DNA of 64,000 nucleotides from Paragonimus skrjabini miyazakii (GCA_014338405.1 JTDE01000193.1:273761-337760), one strand, 5' to 3'; shown: positions 23,901 to 36,568, counted from the first letter of the stretch. The notes: generated by a model from the letters alone, not told the origin. Translations and numbers: made by a program.

Positions 23901-26549
23901 GAATGACTTACGAAAACACTTTAAACAGCATTTCCAACCAGTGAGACCATTCAGCAAAGAAGATATGCGGAAGCTTTAAAATGCAAGTAGAGAAAAACAA
24001 GAATTCTGAGGTGAGAATTATAAAAGCACACCATGAGATAGCAAACAGTTGCACAGACAACTGATGCACACACCCCCAATGGCGAGCAAGCTTCTCAGAG
24101 TCTTTTATACGCGGACTGAATAAAGTATACTGTCTTGCACAAACGCTTGAAAAGTTCTTTCTATATGGAGATAGATTTGTCTATTTATCTTAAGACTCAA
24201 AAACCTCGTTTTTTCAGCCAGCTCGTAATGATGGACAAAAGGTGAGCTAAGCAGCAGTCAGACATTTAGATCATCACTCAGATCGATTTCCCAAACGTCC
24301 ATTATGTTCCACACACCGTAACTAGATCTAAAGGTTTCCCGACTGGTATAGTTATATCGTCGTTATCTCAGACAGCGACACATCAGTGGTGCTCGATAAT
24401 TAACTGCCAGGTAACCATAAAAAAGAAACCAAGCTCCAGTCCAGAGGAAAAGATGGTTACACTTTGCAATTACATAACCGAACTATAAGTGAAAGCAAGA
24501 CGTCATCAGTTTCCTTATGGGTTCCACTGCATCAGGGCTGGACTCCGTCAACAGTAAGTTGAAGCTCCTGGATTGGCGGCGTTCGGCGTTTCTAAATCGT
24601 CAGCGCAAAGAACGGTATTTCAGAAATTAAGACCTAGTTTACGATCATGATCCCTTAGGACAGCGTTCTAATAACTGACTACTCATGTAACCGTATTCTG
24701 CCTTCAGTTCTTCCATCCACTCCTGTTATTCATTGGCAAAGTTGTACTTTCTTGAAAACAGCCACCCTTAAAAGGCGTGTACACTTCAGGAGTTTACTTC
24801 AATTGACTTCTGTTACAACGATCATCCACCAACGTAACAATCCAATACGAGTGCATAAGAATACCTTCCCATTAAAATACTTTGAAAATAGCAATTCTCC
24901 TCTAACTCTAACTGCATTTCCAAAAACGACGGAAAATCCTCGACCTAGGCATGCCTCATGTGGAATTTGACAAAACATTTGACGGCCAAATCTACTCAAT
25001 TCTGCTTAGTTCAGTCAAACTGATCTGACCGATAACATATGAGTTCATATTTCGTCTGCAAAAAGGAAAATCGCAGTTACGTTTGACTTGCTTTCCATAT
25101 ATCGAACTGTCTTGAATGAAGAAGTAGTCGGGTACGTTCACCGACAGTGTTATTTCAACAATAGGTATTTTTTGTAAAATCACTTTCTGTGTTATTTGGC
25201 GTTGGAAGATCTCATCTGTACAATGTCCACTTAGATACATAGCCTCTAGCAGTGACCACCACTGGAAAAGTTTCCCTCAGGTTGTCCACTGTGAGGAATA
25301 TGGGTACACGCCGCTATTGGTTTTGTGAAACCAAAGGGTCACAGTCTCAGTTCATCTGAACCGGGTGAACAAAAAAGGTACATGTATTTTATTAATTTTC
25401 CTCAACAAAGCTAATTGCAATGGTATAGTGATGCGAACAACAATGCTCCTGGGCTAAGACTGGTAGACCTCTTAACCGAGTTTGTTGAGCTAAAGCTAAC
25501 TTCATACCGTCCTTTTTCTTGACAACACAGAGTTCACGGTCCGCCTGAGGCACATCTTTCATTTTCCTTACATCATTGTGTCCTGACTAACATCGGCCAT
25601 TTGCGTAAATACAGGGATGCGTGGAATGAGAAGTGATTTCCGGACCTGGTCTGTCAACAGACTTCAATGTATGAATTGGTCAGTTCCAATTTAGTTGGCC
25701 ATGTAAAACAAGAAAACCTTCTGATGTCAGTTCATCGATTAACAGCAATACTGTGCACATTGTGTTGATGAGAGTAATGTCGTTGATGGTCTTGTAGTTT
25801 ATGTTGGTCGGCAGAGCTCCCTTTAAGAGGCACAAAACCATTCTTGTAAGTGTGTACGTACAACTTCACACTGAATAGCTTTGATTCAAGGTCGCATACT
25901 TAGACGCTGCGACATAATTGACAACCATGAGATAATTTCAATCAGATATACTCTCCTGGGTTAAAGAACTAAGGGATGCTACACTGTGTCCTGCTTTTAT
26001 GGACAAATGATTTTAGCTTTAATGAGTTCATCGTAGAGATTATTTTTGCATGTTTTCCACGACGAAAGTTGTTTTAGTCAATCCACTTGTTGCGTTAGTC
26101 GCTATTCATGGAGATTCTGTTTTAGGACTGCACCTCATCGTCGAATATATGGTCTACCAAGGACATATTAGAAAATTGGTTTGCTGCGAACCATATTATC
26201 CATTGTAAACTCACCTTAACACCAACTCGTCTGATGGTTAGTTGAAACACTTGAGCAATTACGCTCCGGACTCAATACATTTGGCTTCAGAGATACATTC
26301 CGATTCGACGACCTTGTCTCGAATGTCAATGTCACGCACAGTGTATTATTGTGTCTCGGTGTTCGGCCATTATTTACAAAAGTCTTCGGAGATAAATTGA
26401 TAATTATTATAAAAAGAATTATGCAATGACACTCAATCTCCACATCAGAACATTTATAAACGAGCCAAGTGAATTATTTTATCTTTGTACTCGTAACCTA
26501 GACTTGTTAGTCAGCGGAGTTTATTACAGATAGGTAGACGGAGTCGCAC
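20961..26549. other. Long stretch without recognisable genes
   Basis: About 5.6 kb of short frames only. It includes a (TA)n tract at 23534-23554. A TATAAAAA-like box lies at about 21355, but no transcript unit can be attached to it. Confidence 0.45.
23534..23554. repeat. (TA)n microsatellite
   Basis: About ten uninterrupted TA units. Confidence 0.95.
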
Positions 26550-27600
26550 TGAGCAACTCATTGGGCTGTGTTACCAGATCTATTCGTAAGCTATTTGTAG
26601 ATTTTCACGAGATAAAGTTTCCGTTTTATAGGTGGTGTCTAGACAATGTCTTTCATGTTACTGTATCTATAGATGAGAAACATCATCTACGCGCTAAGCT
26701 GAATTCCGTGTACGGAAATATTAGGTTTATATATAAAACTTCGATCAACGAATAGATTGCTCTTCTAGATGTCCTGTTAGCTAAAACAGCGGAAGGCTTA
26801 GTAGATAGGAATATATACCGCAAAAGCATCTGGTGTCAAAACCTCTATTTTAGAGGCCTCGGGCACGTGCCCTACAAAATCAAACTTGTACGCAGACTAT
26901 TCAGTAGAATATGTTGAACTGTTACACTTGATGAGTTAGAACAAGACAAGCGAAAGCTACACGCAACGCTGTTAGAGGATGGTTACGCTCTGCGCTTCAT
27001 AGATACGTATGCTAAGTCATTCGATCCGAAACCTGTTATCATAACCGTATCACAAAAACGCTTACCCAACTTTCATGTTCTGCGGGAATAACATTTCCGA
27101 TCTGACTAGACATAGAATGAAAGTAGCTCTCGGGCGGATGTTCATTGCCACAACACTGATGCATATTGAGGATGGGACGCAGATGCCCTCGTCACCAAGA
27201 AAAGACCCACTAAACTTAGCCGCTAACTCCAATGTGATCTATGATTTTGCACCTGCATCGACGGAAGCAGATAAGTTGGTCGTACTTCATGGCAACCGGA
27301 GACACGCATCCACGAGCACATTTCCAGATAGTTGAACTTTGCGACAAAACAGGACATCCCCGAGTGCCAGTACTAGACAACTCTGTAAAATCGGACGGCG
27401 AGTTGAGGTAGCTTTGGTCTCCAGACTCACGGCACAGGTTGAAAAATCAGGAGACTGTGATGATCCGCCAGATAAACCCTGCTCTTTGTGCGCAGTAAAA
27501 ACTGATCGCCTCTATTCCTCTGCTTCAATAACTAATACTCTCTTTCGTTTCAGGATATTTTATCCTATGTTTTATTCACTCATCACTTAGTTAGACATTA
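26550..27600 (+). pseudogene. Second Penelope-like element copy, decayed (RT C-terminus plus endonuclease remnant)
   Basis: Reading across frames, 26561-27060 resembles the end of a Penelope reverse transcriptase. The active-site region is at YRWCLDNVF (about 26625-26650), where an aromatic-Val-Asp-Asp box would be expected, so the last catalytic Asp is changed to Asn. Blocks around ALLDVLLAK and DRNIYRKS follow, then LEDGYALRFIDTYAKSF. The linker (SDLTRHRMKVALGR, about 27098-27140) and an ANSNVIYDF stretch at about 27226-27248 mark the start of the GIY-YIG nuclease. The nuclease then loses its frame. Stops lie near 26753, 26914 and 27335. The copy is 5'-truncated and dead, and it differs from the copy at 5.4 kb enough to be another family or an older copy. 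Confidence 0.75.
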
Positions 27601-29749
27601 ATCTGAGGGCTCGGTTTGACTTTCGCCATCCTAAATCTCATCATCCACGTCGCTACGACCACAAACTTTCAGTAGTTAACCTTTGGCTCACAGCAATAAC
27701 AACATGAGTGACGATGACATTCTGACATCAATATGTACAGACCGTCAGTGATTCGCTATTACCAAACGCATTATATTTGCGTCTTGTTGCTACATCTGCC
27801 CACAGTGGCATCATTTTTGAGACACAAAGAGCAAAATATTCTTGTGTAAGACGTTCTACGCTTTACTACTCTCTTTCATCATATTCATTCGCAAAATCGT
27901 TGTTTTCATCATACTTCTTCTGGTTTTATTTCTCTGTTAATAGCTCCATACGCCGGAGGATGTTATGTATAATATGTAATATGTTCAATTCCAGTGAGCG
28001 CCAGATGGAGTTATTTATGTCTATAGATTTAAACTGGAAGATAATCAAACAGAACAGCGCACTCGCAGCCACTCCGAAACTTCAACGAGCACAACATTTA
28101 CTTGTATAAAAATATAGCTCATTCCCCAAGTTCTAGCATAAACGTTGAAGACGAGGCAATTGCTTTATAAGAGACTTCCGTGAAAGCGCTCTTGAAGTCC
28201 ATTAAACAAGCAAAACAGAATAGCTGTTGAGGTTACTCTCAACGAATCAGAATGTCATTTGTCGGTCCACTTCATTTGACCTTTCTATTGCTGCTCTCAC
28301 AGCTCCATGCGCATTGCCTCCATTGAAGTTTACCTCCAACCAGACAAAACTTCTGATTACTCCCTCAAAATAGAAATCCAAATAAAAAAAGGCCGAAGGT
28401 TGAGACGCCAAAACAGCTTATTAAGTGCCCTATGGGAACGCTGGCATGCATTCAGGTAGTGATGATGCACTCTTGATTGAACAGTAAGTCCTTCAGGACA
28501 ACTCGACAGAACAAACAGAGTCCAACACCGTCTCCCACCATAGGTGTCGGTTAAGTTTGAGTTTTATCTCTCGAGCACTCTCGCCAAATCTTCTTTCTTC
28601 GTAAAACCAAGCGAAAAAGTAATATTTAGGTGCAGGTATGAAAACTGTCTACGTCTATTCAGTATGGAACTGTAAATCATAAAGAAGGCCCATGAAATTG
28701 GAACGGATTACCTTGTTGAGTGATATGGCACTCAGCTAACATTAGCGATAGTGAACTGAGCACTCCCGGGTACTCAGTTTACCGCCAATTTTGCAAGTCA
28801 CCCAAAATTCATGACCATAAGGTAAATTCAAAAGTATACCTCGGCGGTGGGTTTTATCACTCATCCCCGTGTAACACGTGCAATGATGACGAAACTCTAG
28901 TAAGCCTAGAGAACTTTTCTGCAATGAAATGCTTTTCTCGTATTACTATAAGTAACTCAGACATTCTGGTCATCAATGTCTCCCAAGACTAAAAAAAACG
29001 AATTTTCCGACTTCTACGATGGAAAGCTTCGATACAATAAGTCGGTGTTCTGGCTGCGGCGAACCATGGCTAGCTGAAACATCACTAATGAGAGTCATCC
29101 AGTGAGCAGAAAAACAACAGAACCATCATCCAAAAACGGTAGTCACTTACGATTGACTTTTCTTCTCACACGTTAATTAGTACAACCCTCAGCAAAACTA
29201 CTGTGGTTACAGAATTCAGAGAAGAAATTGCGGCCCGTTACTTTTACAGCGTGATTCTGCCAACGATTTACTCCGCAACACCATGCTCTGAGTCTCTGAC
29301 TGAAAAATCTCACCTACTGTACGACGGTAGAAGGGGTTTTCTTGGGGGACCCCACCCAGAGCATCTACCCCAAAAGTCTAACCTAAAGGGCAAAAAGAGA
29401 GGACTTTTGGGGGCAGCTTGCCATAAGTGAATGACTCAAGAGTAAGGGTAAGACAAGATTTTGGTCCCAACCGGGTGCGTAGAACTAAGTTTCGCCCTGC
29501 GACAAATCCTGGTACTCTTGCAGGCAGCCAAATTTGGCAGAACTTTCTTTTAGAATTAAAGCCTGCCTTTTAATTGTTTCCTTTCAGTGACTTATAAAGC
29601 TGCCATATTCGCGAGGAAGTTCCACGGGAATGTGTGAATATGCTCTGGTCACTATATACCTAATCTGCAACCAGGGTGAGATTTTAAAGACAACTGACTC
29701 GGGCTTTCAGAACTTCTGTTGGCGTTCAGTGTGAGTGTCTAATCTCCTT
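27601..29749. other. No gene recognised
   Basis: Short frames only. A hairpin (11-bp arms CCCCAAAAGTC / GACTTTTGGGG at 29368-29378 and 29402-29412) lies in a locally G/C-run-rich stretch. Confidence 0.45.
29368..29412. repeat. Stem-loop with 11-bp arms
   Basis: CCCCAAAAGTC and its exact reverse complement are separated by 23 nt. Nearby runs (TTGGGGGACCCCACCC) can fold as well. No terminator-like or RNA-gene context is visible. Confidence 0.7.
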
Positions 29750-29992
29750 ATTTCTTTTCCATTTTGTCATGGACGATATTCTGAGAGATGTTATCGAGGG
29801 ATTCAATGCGATAAGTGATGAGTTTTTCTAACCTTCAGTTAACTGACATGAAGTATGCGGACGACATTGTCTCTCTCAGCTCCTTCGCCAACAACCCACA
29901 GACCGTACCGTACAAGGCGAATGATCAAACCGGTTTGTATGCAACGAGTTTCATACTTTCAGCTTGCAAAGCATCCCACGGTCTGTATATTT
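29750..29992 (+). pseudogene. RTE-like LINE fragment 1 of a head-to-tail series
   Basis: The stretch reads FVMDDILRD (about 29763-29792), then MKYADDIVSLSS (29848-29882), the catalytic YADD box of a LINE reverse transcriptase, and then a segment ending near ILSACKASHG. Similarity stops near 29990, where a different part of a LINE (the endonuclease end) begins in the same frame. The junction is therefore a fusion of two copies: a reverse transcriptase fragment running directly into the start of a second copy. A stop at about 29831 splits it. It is a non-functional fragment. Confidence 0.75.
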
Positions 29993-32390
29993 CGAGCACG
30001 GCATTCCAACACAGAAAAAAGCACTGTGTTACTTGGAAACCTCCGTGTGCTTCTCAGGCGTGGACACAGTTGTATCATATAGCAGTTAGTTACAGGTGGC
30101 GCCACTCTGTTAAGGATTGTCGTGCCATTTGGAGCAACCACCTGGACTCGGACCATTCCGTTGTGCGTGCCCGTTTTGTTTTATCATTTACCCAGAGGAC
30201 TTACGCTCGTAAATGCAAGATGCTTGACTGGCATTCGAGCGATGAGGGTGTAAAGAACGCTTACCAAAAGGCGTTGGTGAACAAGTTACCCAGTTCGAGT
30301 CAAACGGAGGATCCTAATGAACACTGGGAACAAATCGCCGAAGCTATGAAAGCATGCGGGGGAACAGGCATGTTCCGATGGGGCTGTTCAGTTGCGACAT
30401 AACTGGATTTCTCTCACGTCAGTAAACCTCATAAACAAGCGTCGCTCGATCCCACCTGGTTCGGAATATGATTACGACCGTCGNNNNNNNNNNNNNNNNN
30501 NNNNNNNNNNNNNNNNNNNNNNNNNNNNNNNNNNNNNNNNNNNNNNNNNNNNNNNNNNNNNNNNNNNNNNNNNNNNNNNNNNNNNNNNNNNNNNNNNNNN
30601 NNNNNNNNNNNNNNNNNNNNNNNNNNNNNNNNNNNNNNNNNNNNNNNNNNNNNNNNNNNNNNNNNNNNNNNNNNNNNNNNNNNNNNNNNNNNNNNNNNNN
30701 NNNNNNNNNNNNNNNNNNNNNNNNNNNNNNNNNNNNNNNNNNNNNNNNNNNNNNNNNNNNNNNNNNNNNNNNNNNNNNNNNNNNNNNNNNNNNNNNNNNN
30801 NNNNNNNNNNNNNNNNNNNNNNNNNNNNNNNNNNNNNNNNNNNNNNNNNNNNNNNNNNNNNNNNNNNNNNNNNNNNNNNNNNNNNNNNNNNNNNNNNNNN
30901 NNNNNNNNNNNNNNNNNNNNNNNNNNNNNNNNNNNNNNNNNNNNNNNNNNNNNNNNNNNNNNNNNNNNNNNNNNNNNNNNNNNNNNNNNNNNNNNNNNNN
31001 NNNNNNNNNNNNNNNNNNNNNNNNNNNNNNNNNNNNNNNNNNNNNNNNNNNNNNNNNNNNNNNNNNNNNNNNNNNNNNNNNNNNNNNNNNNNNNNNNNNN
31101 NNNNNNNNNNNNNNNNNNNNNNNNNNNNNNNNNNNNNNNNNNNNNNNNNNNNNNNNNNNNNNNNNNNNNNNNNNNNNNNNNNNNNNNNNNNNNNNNNNNN
31201 NNNNNNNNNNNNNNNNNNNNNNNNNNNNNNNNNNNNNNNNNNNNNNNNNNNNNNNNNNNNNNNNNNNNNNNNNNNNNNNNNNNNNNNNNNNNNNNNNNNN
31301 NNNNNNNNNNNNNNNNNNNNNNNNNNNNNNNNNNNNNNNNNNNNNNNNNNNNNNNNNNNNNNNNNNTCTGGAGGGTGCGCCTGGGCAGTCCAGTGAACTT
31401 GATGTTGAGCTTCTTCCTGGTGCTAGATTGATCGATTCGGAGTACGCGGACGACAATGTCTTACTCAGCCCCTCTGCCGAAAACATGCAGACCATGCTGA
31501 ACAGGTTGAGTGACGGAGCTGGTTTGTATGGAATGCGCTTCGCACCTTCAAAGTGCAAAGTGTTGCTTCAAGACTGGGGCACTTCAACTCCTACTTTTTT
31601 CGTTGCAGGTAATCCGCTTGAGACTGTGGACAGTTTCACATACTTGGGTAGCACTATCTCATCAGCCTGTAATATTGCTGACGAGATATCAGCGAGGATC
31701 GCAAAGGCAGGAGCTGCCTTTGCCGAACTGCTTCATCTGTGGAATCGAAAAGACGTCCGGTTGTCGCTGAAAGGAAGGGTACGTAATGCCTGTGTGCGTT
31801 CCATTTTGCTCTATGGTTCGGAAACGTGGCCTGTTCACAAGAAAGATATCAACAGGCTTGCTGTGTTTGACCATCGTTGTCTCCGCGAATTGGCCCCTAT
31901 TAATGGACTGATCGCGTGAGCAATGTGGCCGTTCGCCTGCGCGTATTCCAGAACGCTCGGGATGCGCGATCAATTGGTCAATTAATCACGGTACACAGCT
32001 TGCGATTGTTGGGTCACGTACTTCGTATGTCACCTAATCGTCTACCGTACCGGGTGTTATATGCTGAGGCCACCAACAGTTGGGTCAAACCACGTGGTCA
32101 CAAAATATGAAGACCTTGACTGCTCCATTGAGCAAAGTGGATAGGTGTCGCCTGCCTGGCTGGGGTCCTCGTGATCACTCAAACCGCTGGTCAGAGACGC
32201 TATCCGAGATAGCGATGTGTCGCAGTCAACGGCGTGCCTGTATTCACACCATTTCTAGTTCTTCCGCTTAGTTTTGTTTTAATAATTTTCAACCTTCTTA
32301 GTAACGTTTTCTTCTAGGATATTCCACGTCACGGCAGCCCGAGCCACAGTACCTTTTGGTCAGGTTCACGGCTGTTATGACGATGATTCC
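29993..32390 (+). pseudogene. RTE-like LINE, copy 2, endonuclease end to 3' tail with N gap
   Basis: The copy begins with the C-terminal end of an apurinic-type endonuclease domain (HIAVSYRWRHSVKDCR, then LDSDHSVVRAR with the SDH catalytic motif, about 30075-30165). After the linker (to 30483) 883 N hide most of the reverse transcriptase. After the gap, RLIDSEYADDNVLLSP (about 31420-31475) carries an intact YADD box. The block TVDSFTYLGSTISSACNIAD and the SILLYGSETWPV block follow, then a C-terminal RVFQNARDAR/LRLLGHVLRMSP region ending near 32271 with SSSS. The 3' UTR ends in GACGATGATT at about 32380, like the GATGATGATG tail of the copy at 62.6 kb. Frameshifts lie near 30390, 31918 and 32095. 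It is an inactive copy. Confidence 0.85.
30484..31366. other. Assembly gap (883 N)
   Basis: A run of N inside a LINE copy. The long frames that cross it have no evidential value. Confidence 0.99.
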
Positions 32391-33180
32391 AATTCGACCG
32401 TTTTTTCATTGAAGGTAACTAACTCGCTAGAGATTGTGGACATCTTCACATACATGAGTAGCACTATTTCGTCAGCTTTCAATACTGCCGACGGAATATC
32501 AGGAAAAAATAAAGATGAAAATCGCCTCCGCCAAACAGCATCAACTGTGACATTTGGAAGATGTTCGGTTGTCACTGAAAGATAGGTTTACAAACATTAT
32601 GCGCGTTTCATTCGGCCATACAGTTCAGAAAGGTAGTCTGTTCGAAGATCTTAACGTACTCAATGTGTTTGATCATCGTTAGCTCCACCAATTAGCAAAA
32701 GTCGAGTTGGATGATCCAGTGAGAAATGTGACTGTTTGCCAGCACTTACTTTGGAAAGCTGGAGAATAAAAGGTCGATTACTATACTAATATGGCTTTAC
32801 AGTCTGCAGTAGTTGTATCATGCACACCCAATTCCCGTAAAGTGTCTTCCACACTTGTGTTATATAGTGAGACCGCCAAAATTGGGTAGGGCCGCGTCAT
32901 AGTTGAGCAACAGCGTGGTCACAAAATAGAAAGACCTTGATTGTTCCAATGCGTAGATTATGCAGGTGTTGACTCGCCGGCTGAAGTTCCGTGGTCACGA
33001 AAATGGTGGACTAGAAACGGTAAATGAGACAGAAAAATACAGGAGTCATTGGTCTACGTAAATTCCAATCGTTTTCAGTTCCATCGTTAATCTGCGGTTT
33101 AACCATTTTAATTACTTTCTTTAATATTTTCATAAAGTAGATCCACGTCAAAGATTCAAGGGGTGACGGCCAGAGTTATA
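32391..33180 (+). pseudogene. RTE-like LINE, copy 3 (3' portion, heavily decayed)
   Basis: Starting just after the tail of copy 2, the DNA again runs through the same C-terminal blocks. AGATTGTGGACATCTTCACATAC at about 32430 matches the TVDSFTYLGS block of copy 2, followed by degenerate versions of the SLLYGSETW and C-terminal blocks. A similar 3' UTR (ACGTCAAAGATTC) follows near 33145. There are many stops and indels. It is probably an older copy next to which copy 2 inserted. Confidence 0.68.
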
Positions 33181-34651
33181 TTATATTCTGATCAGTCTAA
33201 TAGTCGTTTTGAGCAAGAGTATAAATAGACGTATATGTTTCTGTGAACCTCTAAGAGTGTGCAGTATGAAACACGAGTGAATAATGAAGATGATTTCCTG
33301 AAAACTATGAAAAGGGCAAGTTCGTCAAGTAATCGACCAGCAGGACCCTATAGCTGTAAAGATTTCCTGAGTTTTGTTTGCAAACGATGCTTTATCTCTG
33401 TACAACAACCTTTTGTATCACCTTTATATTTTGTTGAAATTGATAAAAAGTGACCTTTTGATACAATACAAATTTTGTGCATGTCATTCTGCTCTTCTCT
33501 CCGTCGTGCAGTCGTTTGACGATATTACGCGGATCTATCATCCATTTTTTTAGCTCCGTTGTACTACGAACATCGTCGCATCCCTGATCGCGCCTCTGGA
33601 GTCCACGGCAACTCTGCGATATTACCCCACTTCAGGATACTGGTAATTTGGAATATTGTGGTGGTCATCTCGAACACTCGTGAACACTTTACTGTGAGTC
33701 AAATCTTTTGATTAACGTAACCTGCTGGAACCTTGTAACTACTTTGTTTCATTCGTTCATTTTGTTATCACCTAAAACTTAGTGAGGCACACTCGCATTC
33801 ACCTAGTCTATTCAGTAGCTAGTCCTGACTACTACATAGCTTCGGTAATCAGTCATAGTTGCGAACCAACTTTGTACGGAGTTGAGATACCATGTGACAG
33901 CGTTTCTTCAGAGACAACACGAACAAATGTTAACTAAAAACCCACACGCACATACTTACACAAACTAAAACCGAAATGACGCCAAAATCTTGGCAGCACG
34001 TTCAACTGCCGTATTCACGCCAAGCCCTCTAGCAAATAACAAGTGACTTCTGGCTAAATCCCGAAGCACCAACTCACAGACAACCGAAAAGACCTAAAAA
34101 CTATTCACATGCAGCCCAACGATCCTCAAGAAACTCGATCCGAGGAATGATCCAGGAGTGTGGGTGTCGTCTAATTTGTCTTCCAAACATTAGCAAGAGA
34201 AAGTCGCAAAAATGAGTTTGCTACTCTTACGAGGCCTAAACGGACCGTCCCCCCATGGATGCAAAACCGTCTCAAAAGCTTGACGTGGCTTCTGATTGTT
34301 GAAATTAATGGTATTTCTGGTATTTCAGATTGGTGGTTTATGTAAGCAAGTGTTCGCAAACCTTCACGCTCAAACTTATATTGCAAAACTTACGAACTGA
34401 AGATATCACCTAGTTTAGTGAAGAAATGTCTGTAGTCTAAATGCAAAGTTTGATGAACAATCGAATACTTAATAGTTAAGAGTTCGATAGAAAACCGTTC
34501 CTTGGGTACGCTAATCGAGTCGTGTGTACTGGCTTGAATACAGACGGGCTCGCCATTGAGCATGTTTAGTGCAGGGCCATGTAACTGATTACGAGTGTAA
34601 TTGAATTTTTTCAACTTGTACCCACCTGACTTCCGATGACGTCACAGTGAT
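33181..34651. other. No gene recognised
   Basis: Only short frames. No repeat or domain is identified. Confidence 0.45.
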
Positions 34652-34906
34652 GTGGTATTCACGCAACTTCGCTTCAGCTTAGGCTGCGTAGAGCAGTTTT
34701 GTATGTTAGTGGTTTGTAACAGTCGACGAGGTCATGACAAGAAGCTCCACAAATTCCGATGCCATATCTCCATCAGGCGACTTTCGGTTTATGGGATTAG
34801 TAATCGTTGGAACGACATCTCTGTTGATGTTGTTTGGTGTGCCTTACAGCGTCTTAAGATTTCCGCTCACTTGAAATATAGCCACACACTTGGTCTTACC
34901 CTGTGA
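34652..34906 (+). pseudogene. CR1-like LINE C-terminal fragment
   Basis: The frame contains RRGHDKKLHKFRC (about 34727-34765), then ISIRRLSVYGISNRWNDIS and DVV. This corresponds to the conserved C-terminal tail of CR1-like reverse transcriptases (TRGH..KL...RC....R..FF..R....WN.LP..VV). Only the tail is left, without the reverse transcriptase core. The expected FF...R positions are altered, consistent with decay. A similar tail lies on the minus strand at 58935-59234. Confidence 0.6.
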
Positions 34907-36317
34907 GTAGTACTGGCTGTAAATCCTAACATTGGTGCTGTAATCTGTTTATAGTGTTTGTCTTTTAGCTCAGCAGAGACCCACTCGGTACCAAATAGGA
35001 CAACCCGAGTAAACCTTTTACCTTTGGCCTGCAAACCTTGTATTAATTGTCGAGAACTGAAACGCTTGATTTTGATTGCTGCTAAAAATCCTAACGGTTT
35101 GCAGAAGTGAGCATACTTACATCTACTATATCCTTAGGCTTGAATCCCATACTTCACACTGGAGTTTAGTATGACTTTAATGCTTTTATTTAAGAGCCAA
35201 GAATGTACACAGCAGAATACAATGTGTGTTTTAGACAATGAAGATTAATTTACAGACTAAGTCGACCAACATCCAAGATTGACCACATATTTGGCTTTCC
35301 ACACCAATTTTTTAGTCAGCCCTCCAGAAAAACTATATTATATTTGAGTTTTGTTCTTGTGAAAACTTCTCAACACTGCATACCTTCACTATGTTGAAAC
35401 GATTTTACAGAAGTAACTGCCGACCCCGGAGAACAAGTCATTACGAGGATTGATAAACTTGCAAAGGCAATCGCTGCCCAAGAAGGGTCCAAGAACGGAG
35501 CTTCTGAATCCACTTGTCAATAACCCGTCAGTCGCTTTTCTCTCTAAAGCTAAAAATTGTTCAGTGATTCCTACTCTGAAGAAAAAATGTGTACAAATTG
35601 TCACTGCGGAGTCGTCAAAAGTCAGGTGAGTACAGATCAAAAATTTCAAGTCGCAACTAGATAAGTTAGATGACATTTAGATATCTAAGCATGTGAACGT
35701 AGTCTAATTTATTTTTGCCGGATCAGAACGAAATGGCCAGAAAAAGGGGGTTCGCAACGTTTCTGTTAACAAAACAACTTTTCTCGTATAGAAAAGAAAG
35801 CGCTTCAAATGCTTAGCAGGGTTTGCATAGGAACATTGTTTCAGTATTTCAGTGAGAATGTGGATACGTGACTACAATAGTTTCAAATAAAGATTTACTC
35901 GATGATGAACACGTTTAGTGCGAGCCTACCATGGTGAGCACTGGACGGCAGCATGTGACCTAATAGTCGCGACTTGAAAATCCTGATACGTACTCAACTG
36001 AATTTCGACGTTTCCGCGGTGAATTGATTAAGTCTTTCTCCAGTTCAATTTTTGTTATGTTTACTCTGATGAGTGCACTGGAAAAATCACAGACATTGCT
36101 AAAGTTCACATCAGGAGACATGTGTCAACATCTACTGTTGGCTGTAATCACATGATAGGATGCGTGTAGTGAAACACATAGGACTTTCAAACAAAGACCC
36201 CGTTTGTTTTCAGTAACAGGGGAAAATAATTTGAACAACCGGGTTTTCTACTTGGGTGGTGGATAAGTCAGTTGTCAAATTAGTTAGTACCAGAATAAGC
36301 ATGCGTATTAACGACAC
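34907..36317. other. No gene recognised
   Basis: Short frames only, with no conserved motif. Confidence 0.45.
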
Positions 36318-36349
36318 ATATATTTGTCTAATATAGTAGACAAATATAT
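36318..36349. repeat. 13-bp inverted repeat in AT-rich tract
   Basis: ATATATTTGTCTA (36318-36330) and its exact reverse complement (36337-36349) flank a 6-nt loop. They are followed by an AT-only palindromic stretch to about 36382. This is the first of three hairpin-forming units in 250 bp. Confidence 0.85.
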
Positions 36350-36462
36350 TATAATATATTATATGTATATTATAATATATTAATAAACAGAACACATTTG
36401 AATAAAACTCTGCAATGCGCAAGTATCAGTTATTTCCCCAACGGTTGGTGACTGGTAGCCAT

Positions 36463-36502
36463 CGTTTGCAACGCTTCGTATATATACGAAGCGTTGCAAA
36501 CG
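36463..36502. repeat. Perfect 40-bp palindrome
   Basis: The arms are 20 bp with no spacer: CGTTTGCAACGCTTCGTATA followed immediately by its exact reverse complement. The last two bases are also the first two of the next palindrome. The left flank (ACTGGTAGCCAT) resembles, in reverse complement, the flank of the hairpin at 18185-18221. Confidence 0.95.
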
Positions 36503-36568
36503 ACTTAATGCGCCATGCACTAAACCATGATTATATAATCATGGTTTAGTGCATGGCGCACTAAGTCG
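36501..36568. repeat. Near-perfect 68-bp palindrome
   Basis: The arms are 34 bp with no spacer and one mismatch (AATG versus the complement of CACT in the first eleven bases). The centre is GATTATATAATC. It abuts the preceding palindrome with a shared CG. Such zero-spacer palindromes are unstable when cloned, so either a hairpin element or an assembly/library artefact must be considered. Confidence 0.95.

Noticed and set aside
30392..31919. Very long frames across the N run
   Set aside because: They exist only because N codons contain no stops. Only the sequence outside the gap was used.
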